DNA of 64,000 nucleotides from contig VXAY01006085.1 in NCBI GenBank assembly GCA_013399855.1, positions 606,685-670,684 on the forward strand. The letters are read 5' to 3'. The translations under genes were made by a program, and so were the position numbers. Of this stretch, positions 1 to 12,539 are shown piece after piece. The DNA comes from Oxyruncus cristatus (lineage: Eukaryota > Chordata > Aves > Passeriformes > Cotingidae). The notes beneath the pieces are model-generated. The model worked only from the letters and a program-made list of their open reading frames with translations. It had not been told where the DNA came from and searched no databases. How positions within the stretch are numbered: position 1 is the stretch's first letter; each line of letters begins with the position of its first letter.

Positions 1-3000
1 TCCAGAGTAATGTAATGCTCATTCTTGTTATAGATCTAAGGCCATTTGAGGGCTGGTTTGTTGACCATTAGATACTGCAATGAGCTCTATGGACCTGATT
101 ACAAAATACTGAACTTGTACCAGTCAGAAACAAACCTTACTCAGCATTTTTGCAATGTTTTCAAAGAATAATGAAAGAGCTTTATTGTAAAAGCTTACTT
201 TCTTTTCTTTGATTGAGGAAAAGGAAGAACAAAATACTTTTAGACAGTGTCATTCAAACAAGAACTGAGTGCTTTCTAGTGGTTTCCTCACTATGCAAAC
301 TGATGAACATTTCAGCCTAAAGTATGCTATACAAATGTATTGTCTTCACACCAAATATCATAGGACATCATCCCTGTAAACTGTTATTTTTTAAAATGAG
401 CTATCATTTGGAAGGAAGACTGAATTGACAGTTTACCCACAGAAGAGAGGCACTTTGTGTCTCTCAGTGAGGTGGAATCTGATACATTGCTATAATATGA
501 CTGAATATATAGTTCCATAATGTAGTGTGGCAGTTTAAAAAACTTGAGACAGAGGCTTTTCTAATATTTCCTGGAATTTATTTGCATCATCTGAATAAGT
601 ATATTTCTTCAAAAGAAGCCTGTATGTACAATATTATTCTTAAAATCTTGTTTATGGACAAAACCAAAGCACGGCTACATGTAAAGAAATGAAACAAATA
701 CAACAAATTAGTACAAATGGCTTAATAGCCTAATTAAAGAAAAATTATTAATCAATTTACTGGCCAAAATTATTTGTAATTATTACCAAAAAATCAAAGG
801 GAAAAAACCCTAATTAAAATTGTTATGTACATTCTTAGTTTCTAACCCTCATCATGGTGTTATACTCCTGATTCCCCTGCTGCATTGGTCCTAAGGTTGC
901 TGATCCTTCACTGAAAAAAATGTGTTGTTCTCATGACCAGTTTTTTCTTTCTCATTCCAGGGTCCACTTGGAGTAATTTTAAATGCTGGTGGGCTTTCAC
1001 ACCTTTGCTCTTTCTTCATTGGTCTACAGCTGCAATAATTTACTGTGAATTGTGTTATGGCCCCATTTGTGTTTGTTAGGTACTATGTGTTTATTCTCTT
1101 TCTTAATTCTTAAACTAGTTTTTGTACATCTCCAGGTTTATATTTCTGTTAACTGACCACGAGGAAATTGGTTATAGTCATGAGGTTTCTAATGCCAAGC
1201 CCCTGTCCCACTTCTTATCACCTTATCTCCATTTTGTTAGGGTAATTGCTAGGTAAATAGTTCACCAGCTTAAAGCAATTTTTTATGTCAAGTCGAGTTG
1301 AAAAAATGCTTGGTTGAAATTCTGGATACTCAGTTACCATTTTTAACCGAATTTTTATTAAATGCCAAAACAGTTAACTAAGTTTGAAATCATATTACTT
1401 TGAGTTGGTTTTTACTGCTCAGCAACACAAAGAATATTTTTGGGTTTTGTTACTACACAATGAAATAGGAAAAGGAAACAAAAACTAAACTTTTCATTTT
1501 GACACTTTCTCTGTTTTCTCTGTTGCATGAACAAGAAACTATTGCAGAGCAAGAAGCAGTTTGGGCTCCTCTCTGGGGTCAGCTTGCTCAAGTTATTTCG
1601 GCCTGAATTCTTTCATTTCTGGAATATACACACTCACCTGGGCTTAGATGTCTGCAGAACTACCTGTTTCTTTTGTTCGCCTTCTCTTTTCTGCAACCAT
1701 TTTAACATGGTTTAGTTTAGAGATATGCCAATTATAAAAAAATGATGCAAAAGAGGCGTCTTAACAACCATAAAAAAAAAATCTCTGTTTAACTGTGGTT
1801 CACAAGAATCTCTTTTGTGTGATACCTTCTTACAAGAAAGTATGAAATGAGGTTTACTTATGATTAAGTAGGATCTTTATTTTTCAAAAAATCAAGCAGT
1901 CAAATAGCACGAAATAGTAAGAGATGAATAGGAAAGATAGGAAAAGAGAATGCATGTGTAGAAGTGATCTTTAGTTCGCGTTCCTCTTTAGTTTAATCAG
2001 TTTGCATTTTGACATAAAGTTGTGGTTTGTGCGCTGAAACTTAAGTCTTTTTAAAGTGGAATGTATTTCCATGCAATCCAAAGTTTGCAGTTATTCTGAT
2101 ATGTTTGCTTTGTTCCTTACGGAAAAACTATGGCAATTTTGTTAATTATCAGAAGAGTTTGACAATTTGCACAAAGACACTTACCAGAAGACTGTTTGGG
2201 TTTGCTATCAAAATTCTTATCTCCTCAGCCACAGAAAATCTTAAATCTCAACTCAGTTCTCCACTCAGATAACCCATGTGGATAATTTATCTCACAATTT
2301 GGTAATTTAATACCAAAGTAAAAAATGGTCTTGTTTTTCAACTACCATAAACCAAGGGATAACAGAGCAGCCCCGAGGACCATGTCTGCTGGTAGGACAT
2401 GGAGGGAAACAGATATTAATTCAATTATTTCTAGTCTGTTGGAAATTAAAAAAGCCCTTTCCCTTAAGACAGGTAGACTTCAGTCCAGTGGAAAAGTTTG
2501 AAAGGAATGCTCTCAGATGGTTCTGTTGAATGAGGGATTTCGTTTCCATGCTGCAGCGATGATGAAGTGACAGGAGAATTCTGTTAGATCCCACTCCAGA
2601 AATGTACTTTCAGACAACATCTGTAGTCCTTGCTAGGCAAAATTTTCATCAAACATGGTACTTCTTTCAAAGTTTATCAGTATAACATTCTTTTTTAAGA
2701 ATTATCTAAAGCTTTAGAAGAAAAAAATTTTTTCTCCGTGAGGGCAGTCAGGAAGATTAAAACCCAGCAGTAATGACAGCCTGGTTAATTGTCATTGGTC
2801 AGTGAGAAAGGAGGAGCCATGGGGGATCTAATCATGGGAGTTGCTACTGAGGATCTAGGTGAAACATGAAGGTGATACATGCAATCACCCTTCTACATTT
2901 CATCTGGATTTACAGCCCACTGCACTATTTTTTAGTAACTTTTATGCTCTTTGGAAAAGGCCCCCAAATGCTTCTAGTTTTACCAGAGATCCTAGTTTTA

Positions 3001-4987
3001 GTATTTTAAGGGACTTTTCAGTTGTGTCAAGGGGAATAATTTAGAAAAGGTCTTTTTTTTGTTTACGCTCCATCTTCAGACTATGATCTACAAGAATAAA
3101 ACACTCATTACCTTGCTCTTCTGTATAATGAAATTTAGTAAAAGATCAATTAATCTCATTAAAGTAATATACAGCAAGAATGGATTCCTTTCATAATGAT
3201 TTTATAGCACTGATCGAGTACATTGGATTAGATGTCATAACTCCTGAGTACAGTTTTCTTAACTCCTGATTAAGAGTTATGTGGAAAAGCATTCATGTAG
3301 CTAATGATAAACTAATCTATTCAGGAGGACAGAATGTTTATAGCTAATTTATCAGTGACCTGCAACACAGTGTGAAAATAATTAATTAGCGATGTGCAAT
3401 GTGCAATGTGTAATGCACAGGAAATGAATACAACTATTTTTAGATTGTTAGTAATTTTCTGTGATTATAAATGTGTGCCTCTTCAGTAGCTACTGAAAAC
3501 ATGTTTTATAGTGTGACTGCATGTTGTTTTTACACTCTCCTCCCTGTTTTTAATTATAGCACCATCATGTGAGTGCATCTGGAATTAGAACACTGTAGCT
3601 GTAGGCCAGCAATAGCTTAATTGTTCAAGATCCTACATAAACTAATTGTTGCCTGTGATGAGCTTTCTTTAGAAAAGATTGCATTCCCAGATTGATGGAA
3701 ACAGGAAGCAAATGCGAGGATGCTAAAAATAATTATAATAAAAAATCAGAAGCTTTCTAAATTAAGTTCTAGAATGCTATTTAAAATCACTCATATGCTT
3801 TTTCATTTAACACTGCCCTTCTTGTAAGTTTAATTCAACTATATCAATCCTAGCATATATATTACGTTACCTTAAGATTTTCAATATTCAGGACAGACTT
3901 TGCAGACTACTGATTTTGGTCCTGAAAATGAACATATATTTAATTGCTTGGAATTATGTGACACATCAAATTTAGTTCTGGAAATTACTGAAATCAAGAA
4001 AGTATCATGAAAGAAATCAGTACAGATTTAGCACAGCAATTTAAAATTTAGCAGAAAGATCTAAAAGCACTTCCAAAATACTTAGTTGCTAAAAAGCAAT
4101 AAAAATAAATAGTTACTAAACAGCTATATATCTACATTTCAGATATCATAATAGAACTCAAAATATTTACAAAACAATTTTTAGGGCAGGCATCATATTA
4201 CTCTTACTGAACATTTTGACACTTCAGGCAATACCTGGCATTACAAAATATTTATAAAGCATATTAAAAAAAATTTGCATGAAAAAGAGATTAAAATTGC
4301 ACTAAATAAACAGAAATAACAGTTTATAATGGTGGGAGGTAATAAAAGATATAATTCATTGCATACTGAACATCTAAATGTGATTTTCTCTTCATAATTG
4401 TGACTGAGAAACATGTCAAGTGCATTTTTCTGAACACCAGTACTGAATGCCAGTTTTTTGAAGCTCTCCTAAATTTAATCCTTTCAGTCAAATAATATAA
4501 CTTTTAATAGCTTTTAATATTTGCTATGGGCCTGTTATTTTTATTGTATGGAAAGTTAATGTTACTTGATTAAAATGACCAATTTTTGTAGCCTTGGGAT
4601 CAGCTTACATGGCCATGGATGTATGCGTCAAAGCATATAACATAAGATACACTTTTGTTTCCAGTCTTACCTAAAAGTAGCCTGAAGTCCTTTCCTTCTT
4701 TGCTGAAAGCTGTGTATGAGTTGGAGGGAATTCAACATATACATTAACTAAATTCTATTAGAGGACTACTCTATCACTTGGAGAATACAATTATTAGATA
4801 CTGTTTACACAGAAATGTTTTGGAAGAGCAAGACTGTGATTGTTTTGGGATAGAGGAAGATAACTGGCTATACATGTAATATTAGTTTTCAGCTTTAGTG
4901 CTAACCCTAACCCAAGAAATTGTAGTTGTAGTTTAAATTGATAAGCCAGAAGAGAAAACACAAAGGAGTGTTCATTTGAAAATATTG
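1..4987. other. AT-rich non-coding stretch, no gene recognised
   Basis: No open frame exceeds about 60 codons and none resembles a known protein. The DNA is AT-rich throughout and contains no repeat I can name. Near 3392-3418 a seven-base unit (ATGTGCA and variants) is repeated about three to four times. The part around 3550-3800 has a mixed, non-repetitive texture with several TAATT-type motifs and could include regulatory sequence, but nothing in it is decisive. Intergenic or intronic DNA is the best description. Confidence 0.7.
3392..3418. repeat. Short imperfect heptamer tandem repeat
   Basis: The unit ATGTGCA appears twice in direct succession, followed by ATGTGTA and a degenerate ATGCACA. 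The array is only about 27 bp. It is a minor local slippage product with no sign of function. Confidence 0.6.
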
Positions 4988-5029
4988 CATTAATTTCTTA
5001 CTTTTGGTATGAAATGTAAGAAATTAATG
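4988..5029. repeat. Inverted repeat, 14-bp perfect stem
   Basis: The arm CATTAATTTCTTAC at 4988-5001 is the exact reverse complement of GTAAGAAATTAATG at 5016-5029. Inside the main stem there is one T:T mismatch, then three more pairs (TTT with AAA), leaving a six-base loop. A transcript of either strand could fold into an almost continuous hairpin of about 42 nt. The stem is AT-rich, which is weak for a microRNA precursor, and I recognise no known microRNA in it. Confidence 0.85.
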
Positions 5030-6630
5030 AAATACTTTTACTATTTGGAAAAGGGAAGGAATTGAGTTTCATTTAATTTGTTATTATATCAAATAGAAAA
5101 GAAAGCAAAAGTAGGGGAGCCATGCACCAACAAAGAAGAAGGGGGGCAAGAGGACTCCTTCTTGCGGAAACCTAACATTCATCTCACTTAAAGCACTTGC
5201 TGAAACTCCTCATGCAGCCATTTGTGTGAGCACACTTGACTAAACTAAAATTTAGCATCAGTGGCCTCTCTGTATTTTTCACCCTCATCTATTACTCCTT
5301 CTCCTATGAACTGCTTTGTTGCTGTCTCTAAGGGAATGAATTTGTCACCGACACTTCCTTGATTGCCTGCGAGTGGCCTTCACACAGAAGACCTGTTCAA
5401 TAAAATTGTTCTTCAGGTGAATGTGCCCAGCTAGCTCGTGTCCCCCATTGCCTCCTTTCCTACTCCTTCTGCTTCTCATAATTATGAGTTAATTTTCCAT
5501 GCCTTCATTCTCTCAGCTGTATTTGTCATCGAGTTTTCTCTCCCATCTCTACTTTCTGCAAGGTCAGGCTGACCCATTCGACTAAATATAAGGATTTCTA
5601 TTTTATTTTTTTTTTTTTTTAAATTTTCCTTTGCTTTTCTCTTTAACATATTTGACTGGGAATAAGTTTCTATTCATATAATTTACATCACTGGGGAGGC
5701 CTGACCAGTAGCTTTTGAGGATCCACATTGGAGAAGTTTATGAAGGACTGCAGCCTGTGGGAAGGACCCACACTGCAGCAGGGAAAAGGTGAGAGGGAAG
5801 GATTAGCAGAGAGGAGTTGATATGGACTGACCACAACCCCCATTCACCACCTAGAGTTAAGAAAGATGGAGTGAAACTGAGCCTTTGAAAAAGAGGGGAT
5901 TGGGAAGGTATTTAGTTTTTGTCTGTTTCTCACTTTCCAAATCTATTTTAATGGGCAATAAAATAAATCAGTTTTCCTAAAGTCAAGTCTGTGTTGCCTC
6001 TGATACTGACCTTCCAATCTTCATCTTGACCCATGGGTTTTTTCATGTTTTTTCTTCCTCCATCTTTTTGAAGACAGGAAGTGAGAAAGTGGCATGGGGA
6101 GCATCTGGCAGCCAGTCAAGTTCAATCCATCACACATGCATAAGATGTGTAATTTTCCAGATACATCTATTGCCTGAACTTGGCATTAACTTGGTGGAAA
6201 ATTATGCACAAGCTGCTTTTACAGTGAAAGTGTGGGCCGATTCCATTGCTGGGCACTTTACAGGTGAAAGATTGTAGAGGGCATGGACTGAATTCTGAGT
6301 CCAACTCTGACATTGAGTCTTCCCCGCCTTAGTCATGTCACTTGCCTTCAACAAAATTGCTAGCTTTCAGGGCTTACACTGTGCTTTATGAAGTTTCATT
6401 ACATGCTACTTGCAATGATTAGCTATATAAGAATGAAAATCTGTCACAGAGTTTCCCTGACATTTGTTAGATTTGTAATATCTGACAGGCTGGTGCTGCT
6501 GTAACCATGGGAGGACCCTGGATCACTCATGGTTGTCAGATAGATGTTTTTCCTTTACAAACCCAGCTGAGTAAAACACTACTCTTAAATTCTATGGATC
6601 TTTTTTTCTGAATAAGAAAAATGTAAAAAT
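5030..6630. other. Non-coding stretch, no gene recognised
   Basis: This stretch holds a poly-T run near 5605-5620 and a pyrimidine-rich patch around 5440-5560. One 83-codon open frame at 6026-6277 has no recognisable domain and no start context or neighbouring exon to support it. No identifiable mobile element was seen. Confidence 0.65.
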
Positions 6631-6720
6631 TGTCCTAGAGATGTAGGACAATTAAGTTGTCCTACATCTTAACAAGTGTCCTACATCTTAACATCTTAAC
6701 TTCTGTTGTTAACAGAAGTT
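6631..6720. repeat. Compact cluster of inverted and direct repeats
   Basis: Three structures are packed into 90 bp. ATGTAGGACAA (6641-6651) pairs perfectly with TTGTCCTACAT (6657-6667) across a five-base loop. The 16-base unit TGTCCTACATCTTAAC occurs at 6658-6673 and again at 6677-6692, separated by AAG and followed by a partial third copy ATCTTAAC (6693-6700). AACTTCTGTT (6698-6707) pairs perfectly with AACAGAAGTT (6711-6720) across a three-base loop. A further seven-base inverted pair TGTCCTA/TAGGACA lies at 6631-6637 and 6644-6650. I recognise no known element. A local template-switch or foldback event, or the remnant of a small hairpin-type transposon, would explain it. Confidence 0.85.
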
Positions 6721-9700
6721 TTCCTATTCTTTTCTTCTTATTGGCTTGGATTTCTGACCAAATACAGCAAAGGTGGTGGAACAGCTCCTGTCAGCTGAAG
6801 GAACCTAAGATCAAGACCTTATTGAGGGATTTGCATATCACAAGTGCATGAATGCTTGAGTGGGCATTGTTTATTGTACATTAAAGTGACTTGAAATTAT
6901 TTTCAGTATAAATTCATTTGCCAGCTAGAACCTCATGATATTGGAAAACGTGAGTACTCATCATTTGGCATGACAGGAAAGGCCAGAAAAGTGTAGGTGC
7001 CAAACCTTCAGGTTCCATATGACAAGCCTGTACGTGAAATCTTATTTTAAAACCTGCAATATTTGTCAAACTGCTTAAAAAGAACATTTTTTTTTGCTCT
7101 CCTCTGAGGAATAGTTTTCCACATTATACAGCTGCAAGGTCTTATGATTAACTATAAGCGCTATAAACTTGCAGCAGGACTAGCATTCATATAGCTAAAT
7201 TTAGCTATCATGGTGCTGTTGGTTGCTGATAAGCTAAAATTACATCCTTTTGATTTGCCTGCCATTTAAAAAATATTTTAGAGGATTATTAAGTTCATAA
7301 TCAGAATTATCACTGTCTCTCCACACTGAATTTAGGTTTTGTGGCTGAAGTGTGATTTCATACTTGTCTATCTCTGTTTTTACAGACAATATGCTTCATA
7401 AATTTAACTCCCAATGAATTGAGTTTAAAAAGAGTGACAAAATACATTCTGTTTTTTAAAATAGTAAAAGACTCTTCAACATATTCTGTCATAATAGTGG
7501 AAAAATAAGGCAGAGTAATATTAAATGTCCAACATTCCCAACCACATGAAGAATAGTACTAGTGGTTCCTGTAATATTTTCTGGATGGCTGCTTATTTTA
7601 GCTGTATAAATTGATAATATCTTTGATAAAGATGTTCAAAGGGTTTTCTTGGGCAGAGAACTTCTGGAGCGTGAAACCTGCATTTCACATCTCAAACAAT
7701 TTGCCAGTGATGGACTCATCTTCTATTATTACTCTCCCATTCCTAATCATTTCAAACATTATCACAAATGTAACTCTAATAAATCTCTACTAAATCATAC
7801 ATGTTTCCATTACTTACTGAGCTAAAAGGAGTTAGCAGCACATGTCCTAGAGGCCAGCTATTTGGCTTTGCTTTTGTCACCCATTTTTCGCTCCCTTTCT
7901 GAGATAGGGCAGTAGCAGACCACACTACAGGGGCAAGCGATGAACCTCCAAATTCCTTAAGATTACTGGACAGATGTTGTAGTGCACTGTAAAATCTCTG
8001 GGATGCTGCAGTGTTGTCCACGACTTCTTTTCATCTCAGTGAACAACCCCAGTTTGAGGAACCTTTAAAGTGGAAACACCTAGGAAGATAAGGCATCATA
8101 AATTCTCATGTCCCTGCCACAAAGTATGCTAATGGGGCATGGCAAAATAAAGAGCCACAGTGATCCCTGGCAATACACTCTTGCCTAAACTTCCACCTCT
8201 TCAGCCTTGAATTAAATAAAGGCATGCTAGTATTCTAACATAGCAAAAGATGAAAAGACTGTAATTTTTGCAGAAGGTAGAGGAGAAAACTAAGGCCTGT
8301 TTACATGAGAGACTTCCAGGCTGAGCTTTCACAGCAGACAGGATTTACTTACAGCAGCTGTATGCTTTCTTTCAACCTGGTATAATAAAATCTGTATCAT
8401 CTCTCTTTTGGGGTGGGAGAATGGGATATGTCTATGTCGAAGTTATTTCTAAAAGCATCTGTGATTCTACTTAGCTGTGATTTGCAAGACTGTAAAATGA
8501 CTTTTCAGTGTTAGAAGCTCTCAAGGGTTTCTACGTCATAGTTGCCTGATCTCCTCATCAGTTCAGATCCAACTCTTAAAACTGTTAATAAAGCAGATCA
8601 AGACTACTCTGTTTACAAAGGCCAGCCTGCCTACACACCAAAACACTGTGCCTATAATAAGGAGACATTATCACTGGGGGTTTTTGTTTCCTTTCCACAA
8701 CATGTCTCGTGTGAAAATGTCCTGCTTTAGAGTTCTGAACAGGTCTAAATTAAGAAGATGATTTACTTAATATATTTATACTCCTAATAGTCCTTGGTTA
8801 TAAGTAGATTGTAGATTACGCTACCACCAATAAAAGTTCTAGGCCAAAATAGAACAAGTAAATTACTTCAAGTGAAGAAATAAATTCAGATTTAACATTT
8901 TTTCTCTCTGGAAAATAAAACAGATTGCTATTTTTAACAGCTAATGTGGAATTTCTCAAGCTATTCCAGAGGATAAAACAGTCTAGGACAAGACTCACCT
9001 GACAATACCCTGCTACCAATGCTGGTCTTGAATGTGGAGAGAGATTACATTGGCAAACCATTTTCTCTTTTGTATTGTAGCAACATGTATAGGTAAATAA
9101 ATAATCCTTTGGGCCTTATCTTCAATAAATAAAATCATGTTGATGTTGCCCCAGCAGGAGTATGTTTCATACATGCTGTGGTCTGCCTGTTAATCTAAAC
9201 AAAGAACTCACTTTAACTGAGTTTAAATAGTAGAGGCATTTACTTGAAATTTAGTCTCTTGGGTTGGTTTCTTTTGTTTTTGTTTTTAATTATTTTATTT
9301 AATAATTTTGTTTTTAATTTATATTTTTTAATGCCACAGTCTGCTATTCAGATCATTGGCTTAACTCTGAGGCCAGAACTTCTCAGGTGAAAAAAATATT
9401 TATAACTACATACAGTTATACTTTGAATGGTAGTGGAATAAAAACAAAATTAAGCTTAGAAACCCTCATGTATGGTTTAGGGATGAAACATAAATGTATG
9501 CATATGGGGAATTCTCTTCCTTATCAGTAGGCTTATGTCACAAATTCTGTAGTACAGACTTTAAAGTTTGCAGAGCCATATTCTTTTAATCCCAATTTGA
9601 GGATCTTTGGTATGATCTGCAATAAATACACATATCTTGAACAGTTTACCCATCTTAGAGGAATCTTATTCGAAGGCCAATGGTATATATGACAATAACC

Positions 9701-12539
9701 AGTAAATATTACCTAAACACTGGAAAGAGTTTAAAATATCAGAATGATCTTTCCTCATTGTCTGTGTTTGGTTTGTGTTACAGTAGAATTTGGAAGTGTA
9801 TGTGGCCTTTACAAGGAGAAATATATATATTTAAAGCATGCTGAATATCCACTGTTTGGTGATGCCTGTTTTTATTTCCAAGCTGTCTTTCTCTGTCCTT
9901 GAGTCAGCTGACTAAAGAAAGGTAAGCTCTGAATATTTTGTAGCCATATCTTTTTAGAAAATATAATTGAGATCCACATGTTATTTGGCTGTAATTTCGG
10001 TCAGGTTATCTATACCTTTAAGTAATTTTGACCATCTATCTCATTTTTTGTCATACTGGAATTTAGGAACAATGTATCTCAGTATGCAGGTAACTTCTTA
10101 TTCTTGTAAAAGCCTGAAAGGGAAGAATACTTTTGCCTCTCATATGGCATAATGCAACAGAACATAATTAGGTGATGTGAAGGACATTTACCTTGTTTTA
10201 AGAGGGCACTCATAGCTACTGCTTGTCAGCCAAGAGGCAGTGGTCATCAATGTAAGGAACACGTACAAAATGTGAATCAATTATGGATCAAAATCTAGCT
10301 GAAGTGTGCTAGCTCTGATTTGAGCTCACATACATTAAAGCCTGAAGGCCCTCTAGATTTGAAGCAAGACCTTCAATCATTCTGCACTTACTCACTAAAA
10401 AGCATAACCAGCATCAAGCCTATAACGCTGTGGTTGGTGGTTACCACATGAGGCCCAGTTGCTACTCCTGATGCCGTGGTGATTGTGTCCTGTTCACAAA
10501 GTTTTCAAAAGAGATTTTTGATTGTCCTTACGGTTTTCTGTGCTTTTGGGAGAGAGAACCGGATAATGTTAAAAAAAAAAAAATCTGTTTTGATAGTGCT
10601 AGTTGTTTCTGCTCAAAGTAATTTATATTTGGGTTTTATATGGAAAGATTGTTTTTTTTTTTCCTGAAGAATTCTGTTACATCCATGAAGCAGAGAGTAG
10701 AAGGGCATTTAATACATACTCTGTACTAGCAAGTTCAATATACCCAGGTGTGTTTCTGAGCACTGAATAAAGGGAATGTCCTACATCTACGGTAGTATGC
10801 CATATCAACCACCAGTATGTACAGGCTGCTCATAAACCACTCACATGCTGAATCATGACCATCTGGAAGAGTGTGAATTGGCCTATGCCAAAAGCTTGCC
10901 AGGGGCTGTTGACTGGCAGTCAGTTCCAATCAGCCAGTGTAGAGCATGTGCAAGTGCTGGTGCTTTAACATAACATGTAGAGGTAGCTATACAGTGTCTG
11001 CTCTTGCATCTAATTCCTCCTCACGCTCCCCAAAGTATTCAGCTCACTCAGCCACTTATGACACAGTTGTTGCAAATCTACCTCTCTGTGACCAGCTAGC
11101 AGCTACCTTCTCTACTTGATGTCTGCTCTCTCATTCTGTTGCATCTAACTCCAGCAAAATCCACTCGACAGAAATCATCTGTAATTTATGTATTTTTGCT
11201 GTAACGGTGGCTTCTCAACTCTAATGCACTCATTGTCCATGCAAAATTAAGATGCACAACTATTTTCCTAATGATGTAAGGTCAAAAGGCAACTCAGGGC
11301 AATGAACAAAACTGTCAGTGAGGTTTCTGAGACATCATCTGTAGCTCCGCTCCTGTATACCTGGATTCAGACATATTTTTTAAGAATTTTCNTACAATAG
11401 ATCAGTCAGGCAGTCCTATATTCACCATGCAGAGTTACAGTGGGGTAAATTCCTAAAGCTGAGGTGGAAATTGACCTCTGATTCTCTGAGCTTTGGATCA
11501 ATGTTTTGTTCTCATGTGTTCTCTACAGGTTACACTATCTTCAGGCTTAAATTTATTATTACATTGGAATAACTGAATTTGGCTGGTATATGGTCAACCT
11601 TTGTAAATGAGGCTTTTTATTCCAAGTGAAGTTACTCTTTTACCACTATTGAAAGTTTGAAGTTTTATTTCTCTACAGTGACACACCTCAGGTTGAATGT
11701 TTTCCTGCTGGACATAAAAAGTTCCATCTCTGTTTCCTCCCTCCATCTGGGACTTTACTGTGATTGTTCTTTCATTCCCTTTGGTTCCTCTGCTCATCTT
11801 CTTAATTAGTTGTGATTCAGGTGAATGCAAACTGAAGATGCTTCCCCCCTGGGAGTGCTATTCTGTCACTGGATCAGGTGCAGATGGCAGAGCTCTTGTT
11901 AACTTAATTGATTATTAAAAAGCTGACATATGGAAGGAATTGCTTTCTTTCACTTTTCAGCTTGGGGAAATTGTCATGCTATATGAGTAAACAACTTAGG
12001 AAGTTCCTGAAATCAGAGTCATCAACATATTAGAGGAATGCTTTTGGTCTTCTTATGAGTTCTCACCCCCCAAAAACTGGAAGTTGGCACTCGTTGCTAC
12101 CATGTGAATTTGCATTTCTGATGAGTTACCTATGAAAGGAGTTTGTCTGCAGAATTAAAGAACTTCCAGCCTTCTTCAGAGTGCTTTGATCCTGTGAAGA
12201 AAAACAAAAATATGATAGATACAGAAATACTCCAGAAAACACAAGAAAGTTGGAGAGGGAAGTTGGAGCAATATGTACTTCCATATTGTTATTAAAAAGT
12301 TCTGATTTTCCTCACCGTTTTTATAACCAAACTGACTAAAGGAATGCTTTTATTTGAGTAGTGATGGCAAAAACTTATATTTCAAGGACATGGACAAAAC
12401 TCAACATAAATCTGGCCTATGAAGAAGTTTGACATATTTGACTTTGTCAAAGGTTCTTGCTTTCTGCATGGTTTTATCAACCCATAGATTTTGATAATAA
12501 GTAAGAAGAGTTCACATAGACAAAACAGATCTCCTTGAC
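6721..12539. other. Non-coding stretch, no gene recognised
   Basis: Open frames here are at most 81 codons, with no recognisable product. The DNA is AT-rich, with short poly-A and poly-T runs (for example near 10570 and 10650) and one undetermined base at 11392. A perfect palindrome at 7191-7208 is listed separately. The 8540-8730 part lacks repeats and has a mixed composition, but I cannot assign a role to it. Confidence 0.65.
7191..7208. repeat. Perfect 18-bp palindrome
   Basis: ATAGCTAAATTTAGCTAT reads identically on both strands. It contains two inverted TAGCTAAA half-sites with no spacer. It could be a dimeric transcription-factor site, but in AT-rich DNA of this length a chance origin is possible. 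Confidence 0.8.

Noticed and set aside
4903..4918. Interstitial telomeric repeat (CTAACCCTAACCC)
   Set aside because: Only two units are present here and fewer than two near 44687. This is too short to distinguish from chance.
6290..6360. MIR-like SINE remnant (GTCATGTCACTTGCCTTC)
   Set aside because: The similarity to the MIR core is limited to a few words and the order is imperfect.
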